From a bacterium (GTDB lineage Bacteria; Patescibacteriota; Minisyncoccia; UBA6257; 1-14-0-10-44-23), in NCBI GenBank assembly GCA_030699515.1, contig JAUYME010000054.1, positions 1 through 6,705 of the forward strand: a DNA stretch of 6,705 nt, given 5' to 3'. Position 1 is the first letter of the stretch, and each line of letters begins with the position of its first letter. A program made the translations under genes and the position numbers. Positions 1-5,410 of the stretch are shown here, in pieces. The notes beneath the pieces were generated by a model. It was not told where the DNA came from, did not search any database, and saw only the letters and a list, made by a program, of their open reading frames with translations.

Positions 1-198
1 AAGGCTAGCATCACAACCTGCGGTTGTGGTACCACCCTGCAATTGAGCGATTAAAGCGGTAAGCTGCATAATCTGAGCTTGTAGCTCAGAAACTGTTTGT
101 GCACCAGCAACTGGTACAAAAGCTGCAACTCCGCTTAGTGATGCTGCGGTGCTGATTGCTACAACACTCGCAGCGAATTTCTTTGCGAATTTATTCAT
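1..198 (-). CDS. Secreted protein with N-terminal signal peptide and Leu/Gln helix (partial, C-terminus outside window)
   Basis: Reading from an ATG at 198-196 gives 66 codons open to the window edge. Residues 1-33 form a typical Sec signal peptide: basic start MNKFAKKF, an Ala/Val/Ser hydrophobic core, then AGA before Q34 as a likely signal peptidase I site. Residues 37-54 (SELQAQIMQLTALIAQLQ) form a short amphipathic or coiled-coil helix. A Gly/Thr linker and a Cys at residue 62 follow. In Parcubacteria this layout often precedes a peptidoglycan-binding-like or S-layer-like domain, but that part is outside the window, so function is inferred only. A similar helix ends the large lipase at 2587-5355. 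There is no Shine-Dalgarno sequence; a TATAAT box lies 9 nt upstream, suggesting a near-leaderless transcript. Confidence 0.8.
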   Translation of the reverse strand, partial: MNKFAKKFAASVVAISTAASLSGVAAFVPVAGAQTVSELQAQIMQLTALIAQLQGGTTTAGCDASL

Positions 199-207
199 TT
201 TTAATGA

Positions 208-213
208 ATTATA
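208..213 (-). promoter_or_regulatory. -10 box of the secreted-protein gene
   Basis: On the minus strand this reads TATAAT, a perfect -10 consensus ending 9 nt before the ATG at 198. Transcription starting about 7 nt downstream would give an almost leaderless mRNA. The expected -35 position is only AT-rich, so the promoter is incomplete by consensus. Confidence 0.45.
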
Positions 214-269
214 TTATTAATTTACTTTTATTATTGTTTTTGGATTGCCATATCGGCATCTTCTAAGCC

Positions 270-461
270 CTTTGACTCTCAATCCAATTTTTGAGGATTA
301 GATCGACCTGGGTCAAAGTTGAGGAGGCAAAGAAAGCCCCGTTATAGCCTACTCTTCGTGAGGAAAGAATAGCTGTTCAGACAACCCGCATAGAACTTTG
401 TCCGCCTAATTTTTCTTGCGAAAATTTGGGCGGATGTTCTTATGGGCCTTACGGCCCATAA
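270..461. other. Hairpin-rich intergenic segment, possible structured leader RNA of the secreted-protein gene
   Basis: Several stems lie end to end. CTTTGACTC at 270-278 pairs with 310-318 (one wobble) and encloses AATCC/GGATT (281-285 with 295-299). CTACTCTT near 349 pairs with AAGAATAG near 371 with one mismatch. A 15-bp stem at 401-415/420-434, with one mismatch and one wobble, has loop TTGC on the plus strand, which is a GCAA (GNRA) tetraloop on the minus strand. That stem extends to 392-396/436-440. A 9-bp hairpin spans 440-461 (TTATGGGCC with GGCCCATAA). The GNRA loop and the downstream minus-strand gene favour minus-strand RNA. No known riboswitch, RNase P, tmRNA, 6S or SRP signature was recognised. 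Confidence 0.4.
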
Positions 462-463
462 AC

Positions 464-486
464 ACAAAAACCTCACGATAGTGAGG
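464..486 (-). terminator. Rho-independent terminator, minus strand
   Basis: Read on the minus strand: CCTCAC, loop TATC, GTGAGG, then TTTTTGTG. The stem is 481-486 with 471-476 and the T-tract is 466-470. It lies more than 200 nt past the stop of the DeoR-type gene and upstream of the secreted-protein gene. It would therefore end either a long 3' UTR or a separate small RNA. Confidence 0.65.
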
Positions 487-573
487 AATGAATTTAACAG
501 AAAAAACACAAATAGAGCAAAAAGCTCCGCTTGTATCTAGAAATCTGTTAAACCCTGCCTCACCAAGGCTTAA
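464..573 (-). ncRNA. Candidate small structured RNA ending at the 464-486 terminator
   Basis: On the minus strand TTTAACAG (552-545) pairs with CTGTTAAA (500-493). Inside this 8-bp stem, ACAA/TTGT (534-531 with 511-508) and GAGC/GCTC with an A/T-only five-base loop (515-527) give a nested hairpin. A terminator follows. A possible promoter lies upstream on the same strand: TTGCAG, 17-nt spacer, TACAAT, with the expected start near 570. The 5' end is therefore approximate. The region has no convincing ORF. It could instead be the long 3' UTR of the DeoR-type gene. No known RNA family was recognised. Confidence 0.3.
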
Positions 574-596
574 GCGTTAAGCTAGATTGTAACTGA

Positions 597-679
597 ACTT
601 GCAAGATACTGCAAGTAAAAACTGCTGTATCTTGCATAGTATAACGATACTTTTTACTACTTGTTACAAGTAGTAAAAA
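597..679. repeat. Two adjacent inverted repeats past the DeoR-type gene
   Basis: GCAAGATAC (601-609) pairs perfectly with GTATCTTGC (627-635). ACTTGC/GCAAGT around 597-616 offers a competing stem. A 13-bp perfect inverted repeat follows (651-663 with 667-679, loop TTA). In the second repeat the T-run is on the 5' side and the A-run on the 3' side on both strands, so it is not a classical intrinsic terminator. It lies 12 nt past the stop of the 692-1600 gene and may stabilise the mRNA end or bind protein. Confidence 0.5.
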
Positions 680-691
680 AAGGACATAAGA

Positions 692-1600
692 CTACGCCTG
701 AAAGGCCTCGTTTAGCTCGTTTTTAGCGAAATTGCTCCCGCCCGTAGCAGCTTCGCTGCTGGGCGAGGCTCGCCCAGCGACATAGTCGCTTCGGGCGGCT
801 GTTTCCTGTGTATTTTCGTCATAAATGGGCGCATTTTCCGGAAGTGGCGCAGGATATGACACTTTTGAAGGTCCAAGCTCCGATTTTGGCTGTATTTGTG
901 GTTCTAGGCTACTTATCATGATGGCGCTTGGAAGCATATAAAAGTTGGCCGGTCCGCCATTCCCCTCTCTGATTAGCTTCTTACTATCACAAAGGGCAGT
1001 TAGATCATAACGGATTGTTCGCTCGCTGGTTTTTGGAAAGGCATTAATTATGTCTTTAAGTTGGAGCTTGCCTCTTTCTTTAAGCAGACTTACTATCTTT
1101 TCTTGCCTTTGCTGTGCTTTTGGCCCTCCAGAGGCGGGTAAACTTGAATTTTGATTGTCATAAGGCAATTTATGTGTATTTTTATTGCCTGATTGCCTGC
1201 TTGCCCTGTTTATGCTGAGCTTTGTCGAAGTAAGTGAAGTCGAAGGGTTTCCTCTTTTGTGAGGTTCTGGCAACATGGCCAGTTTTGCTTCTAGTTTTCT
1301 GCTTTCTTCCTTATTTGTGTAGCCTTCAATTAGTAAATCCTTAAGGCTGGCTGTTCTATTAATTAGCTCCTCTCCATACTCTATGCTTGTTTGCCCGGTG
1401 TTTACAGAAAAGGCGATTAGGCCTTCTAAAACTTCTGTTTTTTCTAGGGCAGATAGATATTCTTGCCCATATATTTTCTCTATCAAATTTAGGCAAGCTA
1501 CTTCCACTTTATTGGCAATTTCTTGCCTTGTGCTAAGCTCTGCCAGCTTTGTGGCAATATAGCTAATTTCCTGTGCCTTTTTCCTTATTTCTGCCTGCAT
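692..1600 (-). CDS. DeoR-type winged-helix DNA-binding protein (302 aa) with repeat-derived inserts
   Basis: The N-terminal part (residues 1-110) is charged and predicted helical. A linker follows, then a winged helix-turn-helix at about 163-223 (QQRQEKIVSLLKERGKLQ, then SERTIRYDLTAL as the likely recognition helix and a wing ending NFYML). This is the DeoR-type layout also seen in small regulators of CPR bacteria. No sugar-phosphate sensor domain of classical DeoR proteins is present, so the ligand and targets are unknown. The C-terminus (224-302) is low-complexity. Residues 119-131 (PSTSLTSTKLSIN) and 268-288 (around SDYVAGRASPSSEAATGG) are translations of repeat DNA, which suggests tolerated insertions outside the folded core. 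The ATG is preceded by TAAACT 7 nt upstream and has no Shine-Dalgarno. The gene is divergent from the PaaX/Cas2-like gene. Its role as a transcription factor is inferred from the fold. Confidence 0.8.
   Translation of the reverse strand: MQAEIRKKAQEISYIATKLAELSTRQEIANKVEVACLNLIEKIYGQEYLSALEKTEVLEGLIAFSVNTGQTSIEYGEELINRTASLKDLLIEGYTNKEESRKLEAKLAMLPEPHKRGNPSTSLTSTKLSINRASRQSGNKNTHKLPYDNQNSSLPASGGPKAQQRQEKIVSLLKERGKLQLKDIINAFPKTSERTIRYDLTALCDSKKLIREGNGGPANFYMLPSAIMISSLEPQIQPKSELGPSKVSYPAPLPENAPIYDENTQETAARSDYVAGRASPSSEAATGGSNFAKNELNEAFQA
738..798. repeat. Cloverleaf-like nested palindrome inside the 3' end of the DeoR-type gene
   Basis: An outer 7-bp stem CCGCCCG/CGGGCGG (738-744 with 792-798) encloses three abutting hairpins, each with a 6-bp perfect stem and a 3-nt loop: AGCAGC-ttc-GCTGCT (746-760), GGGCGA-ggc-TCGCCC (761-775) and AGCGAC-ata-GTCGCT (776-790). 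The middle stem can extend to 9 bp by competing with its neighbours. Its core GGCGAGGCTCGCC recurs at 6230-6242. It encodes residues 268-288 of the host protein in frame. It looks like a compact dispersed element but is not a tRNA. Confidence 0.85.
1208..1246 (-). repeat. Probable dispersed-repeat insert encoding the protein linker
   Basis: Minus-strand DNA here contains CTTCGACTTCACTTACTTCG followed by ACAAAGCTCAGC. This resembles the CTTCGACAAGCTCAG-type dispersed repeat common in CPR and other bacterial genomes. It translates to PSTSLTSTKLSIN, a Ser/Thr-rich linker between the helical N-terminal region and the winged helix. No second copy is in the window, so the assignment rests on recalled similarity. 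Confidence 0.4.
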
Positions 1601-1607
1601 TGCAGAT

Positions 1608-1637
1608 AGTTTACACTATTGCCTTGTTGTTAGGCAA
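1608..1637 (-). promoter_or_regulatory. Promoter and possible operator of the DeoR-type gene
   Basis: On the minus strand TTGCCT (1637-1632), an 18-nt spacer and TAAACT (1613-1608) resemble -35 and -10 boxes, with the ATG 7 nt beyond. TTGCCT at 1619-1624 and AGGCAA at 1632-1637 form an inverted repeat with a 7-nt loop overlapping the -35 and spacer. This is a plausible operator, perhaps for the gene's own product. Inferred from consensus only. Confidence 0.4.
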
Positions 1638-1708
1638 ATTTTTGCTATTAGTGATCTTGAAAAATTATTTACACATTCCTTCGAACGAAACACAATTTCC
1701 ACCCTTTG

Positions 1709-1744
1709 ACTACGCTAACTGACGGCCGTTAGATAGCGTAGTGG
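1709..1744. repeat. Palindromic repeat, copy A (upstream of the PaaX/Cas2-like gene)
   Basis: A 34-bp near-palindrome (1709-1742) with the core CTAACTGACGGCCGT. The half-sites ACTACGCTAACTGACGG and their complements match at 15 of 17 positions, leaving one A-A mismatch and one G-T wobble. It is identical over 36 nt (1709-1744) and in the same orientation to copy B at 2456-2491. It ends 7 nt before the TATAAT box of the gene and covers its expected -35 region, so a bound protein would control that promoter. Confidence 0.95.
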
Positions 1745-1751
1745 AGTATAG

Positions 1752-1757
1752 TATAAT
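1752..1757 (+). promoter_or_regulatory. -10 box of the PaaX/Cas2-like gene (leaderless start)
   Basis: TATAAT matches the consensus perfectly and ends 7 nt before the ATG at 1765, so transcription should begin at or next to the start codon. There is no room for a Shine-Dalgarno site. The hexamer at the -35 spacing (1729-1734, TTAGAT) is poor and lies inside palindrome copy A, hinting that binding there activates or represses. Confidence 0.6.
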
Positions 1758-1764
1758 TACTAAT

Positions 1765-2415
1765 ATGGACAGGCTTAAGGGCAAGGCGCGGAAGATTAAA
1801 AATATTCGAGTTAGGCGCGGCTTTCGCATGAGGGCTGTTTTGGAGACTATCTCTGATATTCCTGAGGAAATTCTTTGTGCTTTTGGTGCTTTTCTTTCTG
1901 CTGGTTATGGCGCATCCGGTTCTAGAGTGCAATATGAGTATGACAAACTGAAGCGGGACCGTCCCCCTTCAGTATCTACGGTTTTAAAAAATTCAGTTGC
2001 AGAAAAGCGTAACCTGCAAAACTACTGGACGCTAATTTCGCGCTTGAAGCGTGATGGCCTTATTGCGGAAAAGAATGGGAAAATCCTTAGAACGATCAAG
2101 GGGAGGCTAAAGCTTGAAGAGTTGCGTAAGGGCTCGCTGGTAATGCCCGACGTGCGCGGGTATAAAAGGCCATCTGGATCTTTGTTGGTTATATTTAGTT
2201 TTGATGTTCCTGAGAAACATAGAGTCAAACGTGGGTGGCTAAGATCGGCGCTAATCAATCTTGGATTTAAGAAAGTTCAGCAGAGCGTATTTGTTGGTAA
2301 GGGTCCTTTGCCTAAGGAATTTGTAGATGATATTGGAAAGATGGATCTCTCGGAAGCTGTGGAAATATTTGAAGTTAGTAGGAAGGGAACCCTGAGTAGC
2401 TATAAACTAGATTAG
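1765..2415 (+). CDS. PaaX-like/Cas2-like winged-helix protein (216 aa)
   Basis: The N-terminal half is basic (RLKGKARKIKNIRVRRGFRMR) and contains winged-helix features, notably RNLQNYWTLISRLKRDGLIA with a following wing at about residues 82-120. The C-terminal half (about 139-209) matches the Cas2-like ferredoxin fold of PaaX-type repressors: LLVIFSFDVPEKHRVKRGWL with Asp147 at the Cas2 metal-ligand position, then LGFKKVQQSVFVG. PaaX proteins are transcriptional repressors that bind palindromes, while Cas2 itself acts in spacer integration. No Cas1 or CRISPR array is nearby, so a regulator is the safer call. An in-frame GTG at 1741 would add 8 residues but lies inside the palindrome and upstream of the -10 box, so the ATG is preferred. 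It is bracketed by identical palindromes. Function is unproven. Confidence 0.8.
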   Translation: MDRLKGKARKIKNIRVRRGFRMRAVLETISDIPEEILCAFGAFLSAGYGASGSRVQYEYDKLKRDRPPSVSTVLKNSVAEKRNLQNYWTLISRLKRDGLIAEKNGKILRTIKGRLKLEELRKGSLVMPDVRGYKRPSGSLLVIFSFDVPEKHRVKRGWLRSALINLGFKKVQQSVFVGKGPLPKEFVDDIGKMDLSEAVEIFEVSRKGTLSSYKLD

Positions 2416-2455
2416 CGACTTTAGCCCTGGTTTTCTTCTATTTTTCTATCTTTAT

Positions 2456-2491
2456 ACTACGCTAACTGACGGCCGTTAGATAGCGTAGTGG
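2456..2491. repeat. Palindromic repeat, copy B (downstream of the PaaX/Cas2-like gene)
   Basis: Identical to copy A over 36 nt in the same orientation, including the A-A mismatch and G-T wobble. It begins 40 nt after the gene's stop codon, and its last base is the first base of the terminator stem. The sequences outside the repeat differ from those around copy A, so the shared block is sharply bounded. Confidence 0.95.
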
Positions 2492-2516
2492 CAGGGTGCT
2501 TCCCTGCTTTTTGTTT
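2491..2516 (+). terminator. Rho-independent terminator of the PaaX/Cas2-like gene
   Basis: GCAGGG (2491-2496), loop TGCTT, CCCTGC (2502-2507), then TTTTTGTTTT. It is a strong plus-strand terminator placed between two convergent genes. The reverse direction lacks a T-tract, so it would not efficiently stop the lipase transcript. Confidence 0.85.
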
Positions 2517-2586
2517 TCTGCCTTGGGTTTGTTTCCTGTATTGAGATTGATTGCTGATCTATGCCTTATTATGCTTGCTTTCTACT

Positions 2587-5355
2587 TTAGGCCTGCTGCT
2601 TGAGTATCTCTTCTTGAAGTAGGGCTATGAGCTGGTGGAGGAGTTTTATTAATTGTGCTAAAAGCTCTTGATCTGTTAGGCCTGAATAAAGTGTGCTTGC
2701 GCCAAGCACTTGGCCTGTCTGATTGAAGCCAGTGAATCTTCCGCCGCTACTGCCACTGCCGCCTTGCTCTTGCGAGCCGTTGGAGTTGTTGGAAGTGTCG
2801 GAGTTGTTCTCCGTCTCTTCGTTGTTTTCTTCTTCAGTATCGTCTTGTTCCTGCTGTTCCTCTTCATTTTCCTCGTCTTCTACAGGGGGTTCTTCTTCCT
2901 GATTTTCTTCTGTTTCTGGTTCGGGTTCAGGTTCAGGAGCTGGTTCTTCTTCCACCTGTTCGGCAGGCTCAAGGTCTTCGACTACCGAAAAATTAATTTC
3001 CTGTAAGGCAAGATTACCTGCGTTGTCGTAGGCTTCAACAGCAAAAACGTGGTCGCCAAGGCCCAGCTCTGTTGTGTTTATCGCAATGTCGTCAAAAAGC
3101 TCGCCGTTTAGGCTAACTTGTGAGCTAAATAGGCCGGAATTTTCGTCGCTAACTTCAATTAAGATGCCCGCGATTATTTCTCCAAAGATATATTCTTTTT
3201 CTTCAAGGCCCGCTATTAAAATTGTTGGCGGGTCTGTGTCGTTTGCCTGCTCTTGGCCAAGAATTACAAAGGCGTCTAATTCTTCATCGTCTTCGCTTTC
3301 CCCGTCTCCGGTTTTATCTAGGTAAAGGGTTTGGCCGTTGGAATGATAAGTAGCAGTTTGAGCCACATTTTCGATTGGAATATCTATGAAAGTGCTTAGA
3401 CCAACTACTTCTGTGCCTTCAAGATTCTTAATCTTAAGATCAAAAGTGCCAGTTCCGGTGCTTTCTATTTCTACCCTAAACTCTATGCCTTCTGGCATTA
3501 TTCCAAAGTGATTTTCGCCAATGATGAAATAGTCTGATCCGGGAATTCCTAGCTCTATGTCTCCATTTTCATCCGGACCAGTGTGGTTTCCATTTGCGTC
3601 ATAAAAATGAGGAATTACTGGTGAGTGAGTTGAGATTACTTTGTTTTTAGCAAGTTCTCCGTTAGAGCAATCATTGAAGTTTTCAGAAATTCCATTTTCT
3701 AAAACTAGATCTTCCCTTTCTATTATTTTTCGTGCCAGGGCAGTAGTCGCGCTATTTTTTACCAGACCTGTGTGGTCAACCTCTAAATGATTACTTAGGG
3801 CATAATAGCTTTTCCCTCCTATAGCTTGATAGTTTCCGCTTAACGTTGGTACTGTGCCGTCTCCATCCACAAAGTAGACCTCAACCTTTCCCTTTGGGTA
3901 AAGTAGAAAGCCTCCGATCGTTGTTGGATGCTGGCAGGCAATAATGTTGTAGGTTTTATCTTGCGGAAAATTGAATTGGTCTAAAGTCTCGTGAAAGTTG
4001 TCGGCTAAATTTAAAAGTGCTTCATTCCTGGAGTCCTCTGGATTTTCCAGCATAAAAGCCTTGATCGCATCAAAATCAAGGACTTTTAAATTACTGCCAT
4101 CTCGTCGGTCTTGAACATAGCCGTGTCCATTTTGATTTAGATACTCTCTACTTGGCAATAACTGGTAAACAGCCGGCATGTTTTGAGTAATTATTTTTAC
4201 TCTTTCCTCGTTAAGGCCAAGGCCGAACTTGCCAATGTCCATATCGTCTCCCCAATTTATGGCTTTGAAGGTTTTTGGAGAGCCCAACTTTGGCGATCCC
4301 ATGAGTACAATTTGACTTATTAACTCGTCCCCATCTTGGCGAAAGTATTCCTTGGCTAAAAGCCCACCCATGCTATGGGCTACTACTGAAACCTTTCCGG
4401 TTATTGAACTACTTGCAGCCGTTTCTATTTCTTTTGCAAGCAGCATTGCCTCACTACTTAAGTCTTTCCGCCAGTCGTAGGGGTGAAGAATTAAGTCCTT
4501 CCCTTCTTCGTACTTTGAGAACTGGTCTATTAGAGGGCCATAAAGGTCTTTAGCTTCTTTTAAAATTATCCCTCCTTCTTCTGTGGAGACGGTTTCGGTT
4601 CGTCCGTCTAGATCAAGAATGAGGTCATCTAAGAATTCATCCTTAGCCACAAGCAATTTTGCTCCTCCTGGCCAAATTTCCTCTTCGGTTTCGGCATTGT
4701 TGATTCTTGTCCCCAAAATTCCTGGAATAATCACCACTGGTTCTCGGTAACCGTAAAGTCTCGTTGAAAATTCGTATGGCCATGTGGCAGGGTTAGGAAA
4801 ATTCTTGTAAAGAGCAGGGAACCAGCCAGAAACTCCGTTAAGATCTTTGTCTAGCCAGGACTCAATGTTTGGGTGACTATCCTTCTTAATTATCTTGATT
4901 TCATAGACTGGAAATGTGTCTCTGCCCGTTCTTTCAAGGCGAATATTGTATGTTTGCCCCTCTGCTAATACTAAACAATCGTCAAGGTGAAAAACTTCGT
5001 CATTATTATAATTGTGGCCAATGCTTGAACCTGGCCTTGAGGTTTCTGCCAGCACAACCGTCTCAGAGTCAATTTCGGTCATAACCTTAAGGATAAGATC
5101 GCCACTTGGACTATTGAAAGTTTTTAGACTAAATCCTACAGCACAAAGACTATGGTTCCATTGCGGTACATAATTTTGCTGAAGTGTGTTTGGCTGGAAA
5201 AAAGCTTGGCCCCAAGGTTTAGTGCTTACACCATGACCCCCGTTAGGTGTTGCAACCTCAAACACTACTCGCCCTTCTGCATTGGCAAAAACCGGCACCA
5301 AAAGGCTACCGGAAAAAATTGAAACAATTAAAAACTTAATGAGTACTCCTCTCAT
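2587..5355 (-). CDS. Secreted LCAT-family alpha/beta-hydrolase (lipase/acyltransferase) with Ig-like domain and acidic tail (922 aa)
   Basis: Residues 1-26 are a signal peptide (hydrophobic core, ANA before E27). Residues 27-200 look like a beta-sandwich accessory domain with Cys71 and Cys127. The alpha/beta-hydrolase core spans about 205-550: PVVIIPGILGTRI (oxyanion region), AHSMGG with nucleophile Ser328, YFVDGDGTVP with likely catalytic Asp499, and NHLEVDHTGL with His528 (or His523). This set and order fit the lecithin:cholesterol acyltransferase family, which acts on phospholipid or acyl esters. About 706-792 is an Ig-like domain (DENSG, then YDNAGN). Residues 795-850 are a Pro/Glu/Asn acidic disordered stretch, then a Ser/Gly linker, GQVLGAS, and a C-terminal amphipathic helix (ELLAQLIKLLHQLIALLQ). 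It is probably exported to the envelope or outside the cell to process host or scavenged lipids. The substrate and attachment mode are inferred. It is far longer than a minimal lipase. Confidence 0.85.
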   Translation of the reverse strand: MRGVLIKFLIVSIFSGSLLVPVFANAEGRVVFEVATPNGGHGVSTKPWGQAFFQPNTLQQNYVPQWNHSLCAVGFSLKTFNSPSGDLILKVMTEIDSETVVLAETSRPGSSIGHNYNNDEVFHLDDCLVLAEGQTYNIRLERTGRDTFPVYEIKIIKKDSHPNIESWLDKDLNGVSGWFPALYKNFPNPATWPYEFSTRLYGYREPVVIIPGILGTRINNAETEEEIWPGGAKLLVAKDEFLDDLILDLDGRTETVSTEEGGIILKEAKDLYGPLIDQFSKYEEGKDLILHPYDWRKDLSSEAMLLAKEIETAASSSITGKVSVVAHSMGGLLAKEYFRQDGDELISQIVLMGSPKLGSPKTFKAINWGDDMDIGKFGLGLNEERVKIITQNMPAVYQLLPSREYLNQNGHGYVQDRRDGSNLKVLDFDAIKAFMLENPEDSRNEALLNLADNFHETLDQFNFPQDKTYNIIACQHPTTIGGFLLYPKGKVEVYFVDGDGTVPTLSGNYQAIGGKSYYALSNHLEVDHTGLVKNSATTALARKIIEREDLVLENGISENFNDCSNGELAKNKVISTHSPVIPHFYDANGNHTGPDENGDIELGIPGSDYFIIGENHFGIMPEGIEFRVEIESTGTGTFDLKIKNLEGTEVVGLSTFIDIPIENVAQTATYHSNGQTLYLDKTGDGESEDDEELDAFVILGQEQANDTDPPTILIAGLEEKEYIFGEIIAGILIEVSDENSGLFSSQVSLNGELFDDIAINTTELGLGDHVFAVEAYDNAGNLALQEINFSVVEDLEPAEQVEEEPAPEPEPEPETEENQEEEPPVEDEENEEEQQEQDDTEEENNEETENNSDTSNNSNGSQEQGGSGSSGGRFTGFNQTGQVLGASTLYSGLTDQELLAQLIKLLHQLIALLQEEILKQQA

Positions 5356-5360
5356 TAGTT

Positions 5361-5393
5361 TTTATACTAAATTATAAATGTTGCAAATGTCAA
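5361..5393 (-). promoter_or_regulatory. Promoter region of the lipase gene
   Basis: On the minus strand a perfect TTGACA (5393-5388) is followed by AT-rich DNA holding TATAAT (5376-5371, spacer 11, too short), TAGTAT (5369-5364, spacer 18) and TATAAA (5366-5361, spacer 21). The TAGTAT register is the most reasonable. Any of them gives a very short or absent leader before the ATG at 5355, and no Shine-Dalgarno is visible. The lipase thus appears to be transcribed on its own. Confidence 0.5.
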
Positions 5394-5410
5394 TTTTTTC
5401 GCATTGTGCA

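Larger units (their letters stand above)
1709..2516 (+). mobile_element. Candidate palindrome-bracketed unit carrying the PaaX/Cas2-like gene
   Basis: The unit contains palindrome copy A, a -10 box, one gene, palindrome copy B, and an intrinsic terminator that starts at the end of copy B. The two palindromes are identical direct copies 747 bp apart. A related solitary copy sits at 6114-6157. Direct identical hairpins around one small gene recall IS200/IS605 or REP/RAYT arrangements more than inverted-terminal-repeat transposons. No target-site duplication was found, and mobility of this protein family is not established. A stationary regulator with operators on both sides is the main alternative. 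Confidence 0.3.

Noticed and set aside
651..679. 13-bp inverted repeat as intrinsic terminator of the DeoR-type gene
   Set aside because: The stem has Ts on the 5' arm and As on the 3' arm on both strands, so no U-tract follows the hairpin.
738..798. Cloverleaf could be a tRNA gene
   Set aside because: Loops are only 3 nt, arms are equal, and there is no T-loop, anticodon loop or CCA-ready acceptor. It also lies inside a coding frame.
1741..1743. GTG as start of the PaaX/Cas2-like gene
   Set aside because: It overlaps the palindrome and lies upstream of the -10 box, so it would not be in the expected transcript. The in-frame ATG at 1765 fits a leaderless start.
1709..2491. CRISPR locus, given the Cas2-like domain and repeats
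   Set aside because: Only two direct repeats 747 bp apart with a gene between them, no spacer array, and no Cas1 or effector gene. The protein is PaaX-like with a winged helix, unlike stand-alone Cas2 of about 90 aa.
1709..2491. Conventional insertion sequence with inverted terminal repeats
   Set aside because: The flanking copies are in direct orientation, no DDE or HUH transposase motif is seen, and no target-site duplication was found.
2676..3325. Open frames of 63, 98 and 83 codons within the lipase region
   Set aside because: They are shadows of the Glu/Pro-rich coding sequence of the lipase, with biased composition and no start signals.
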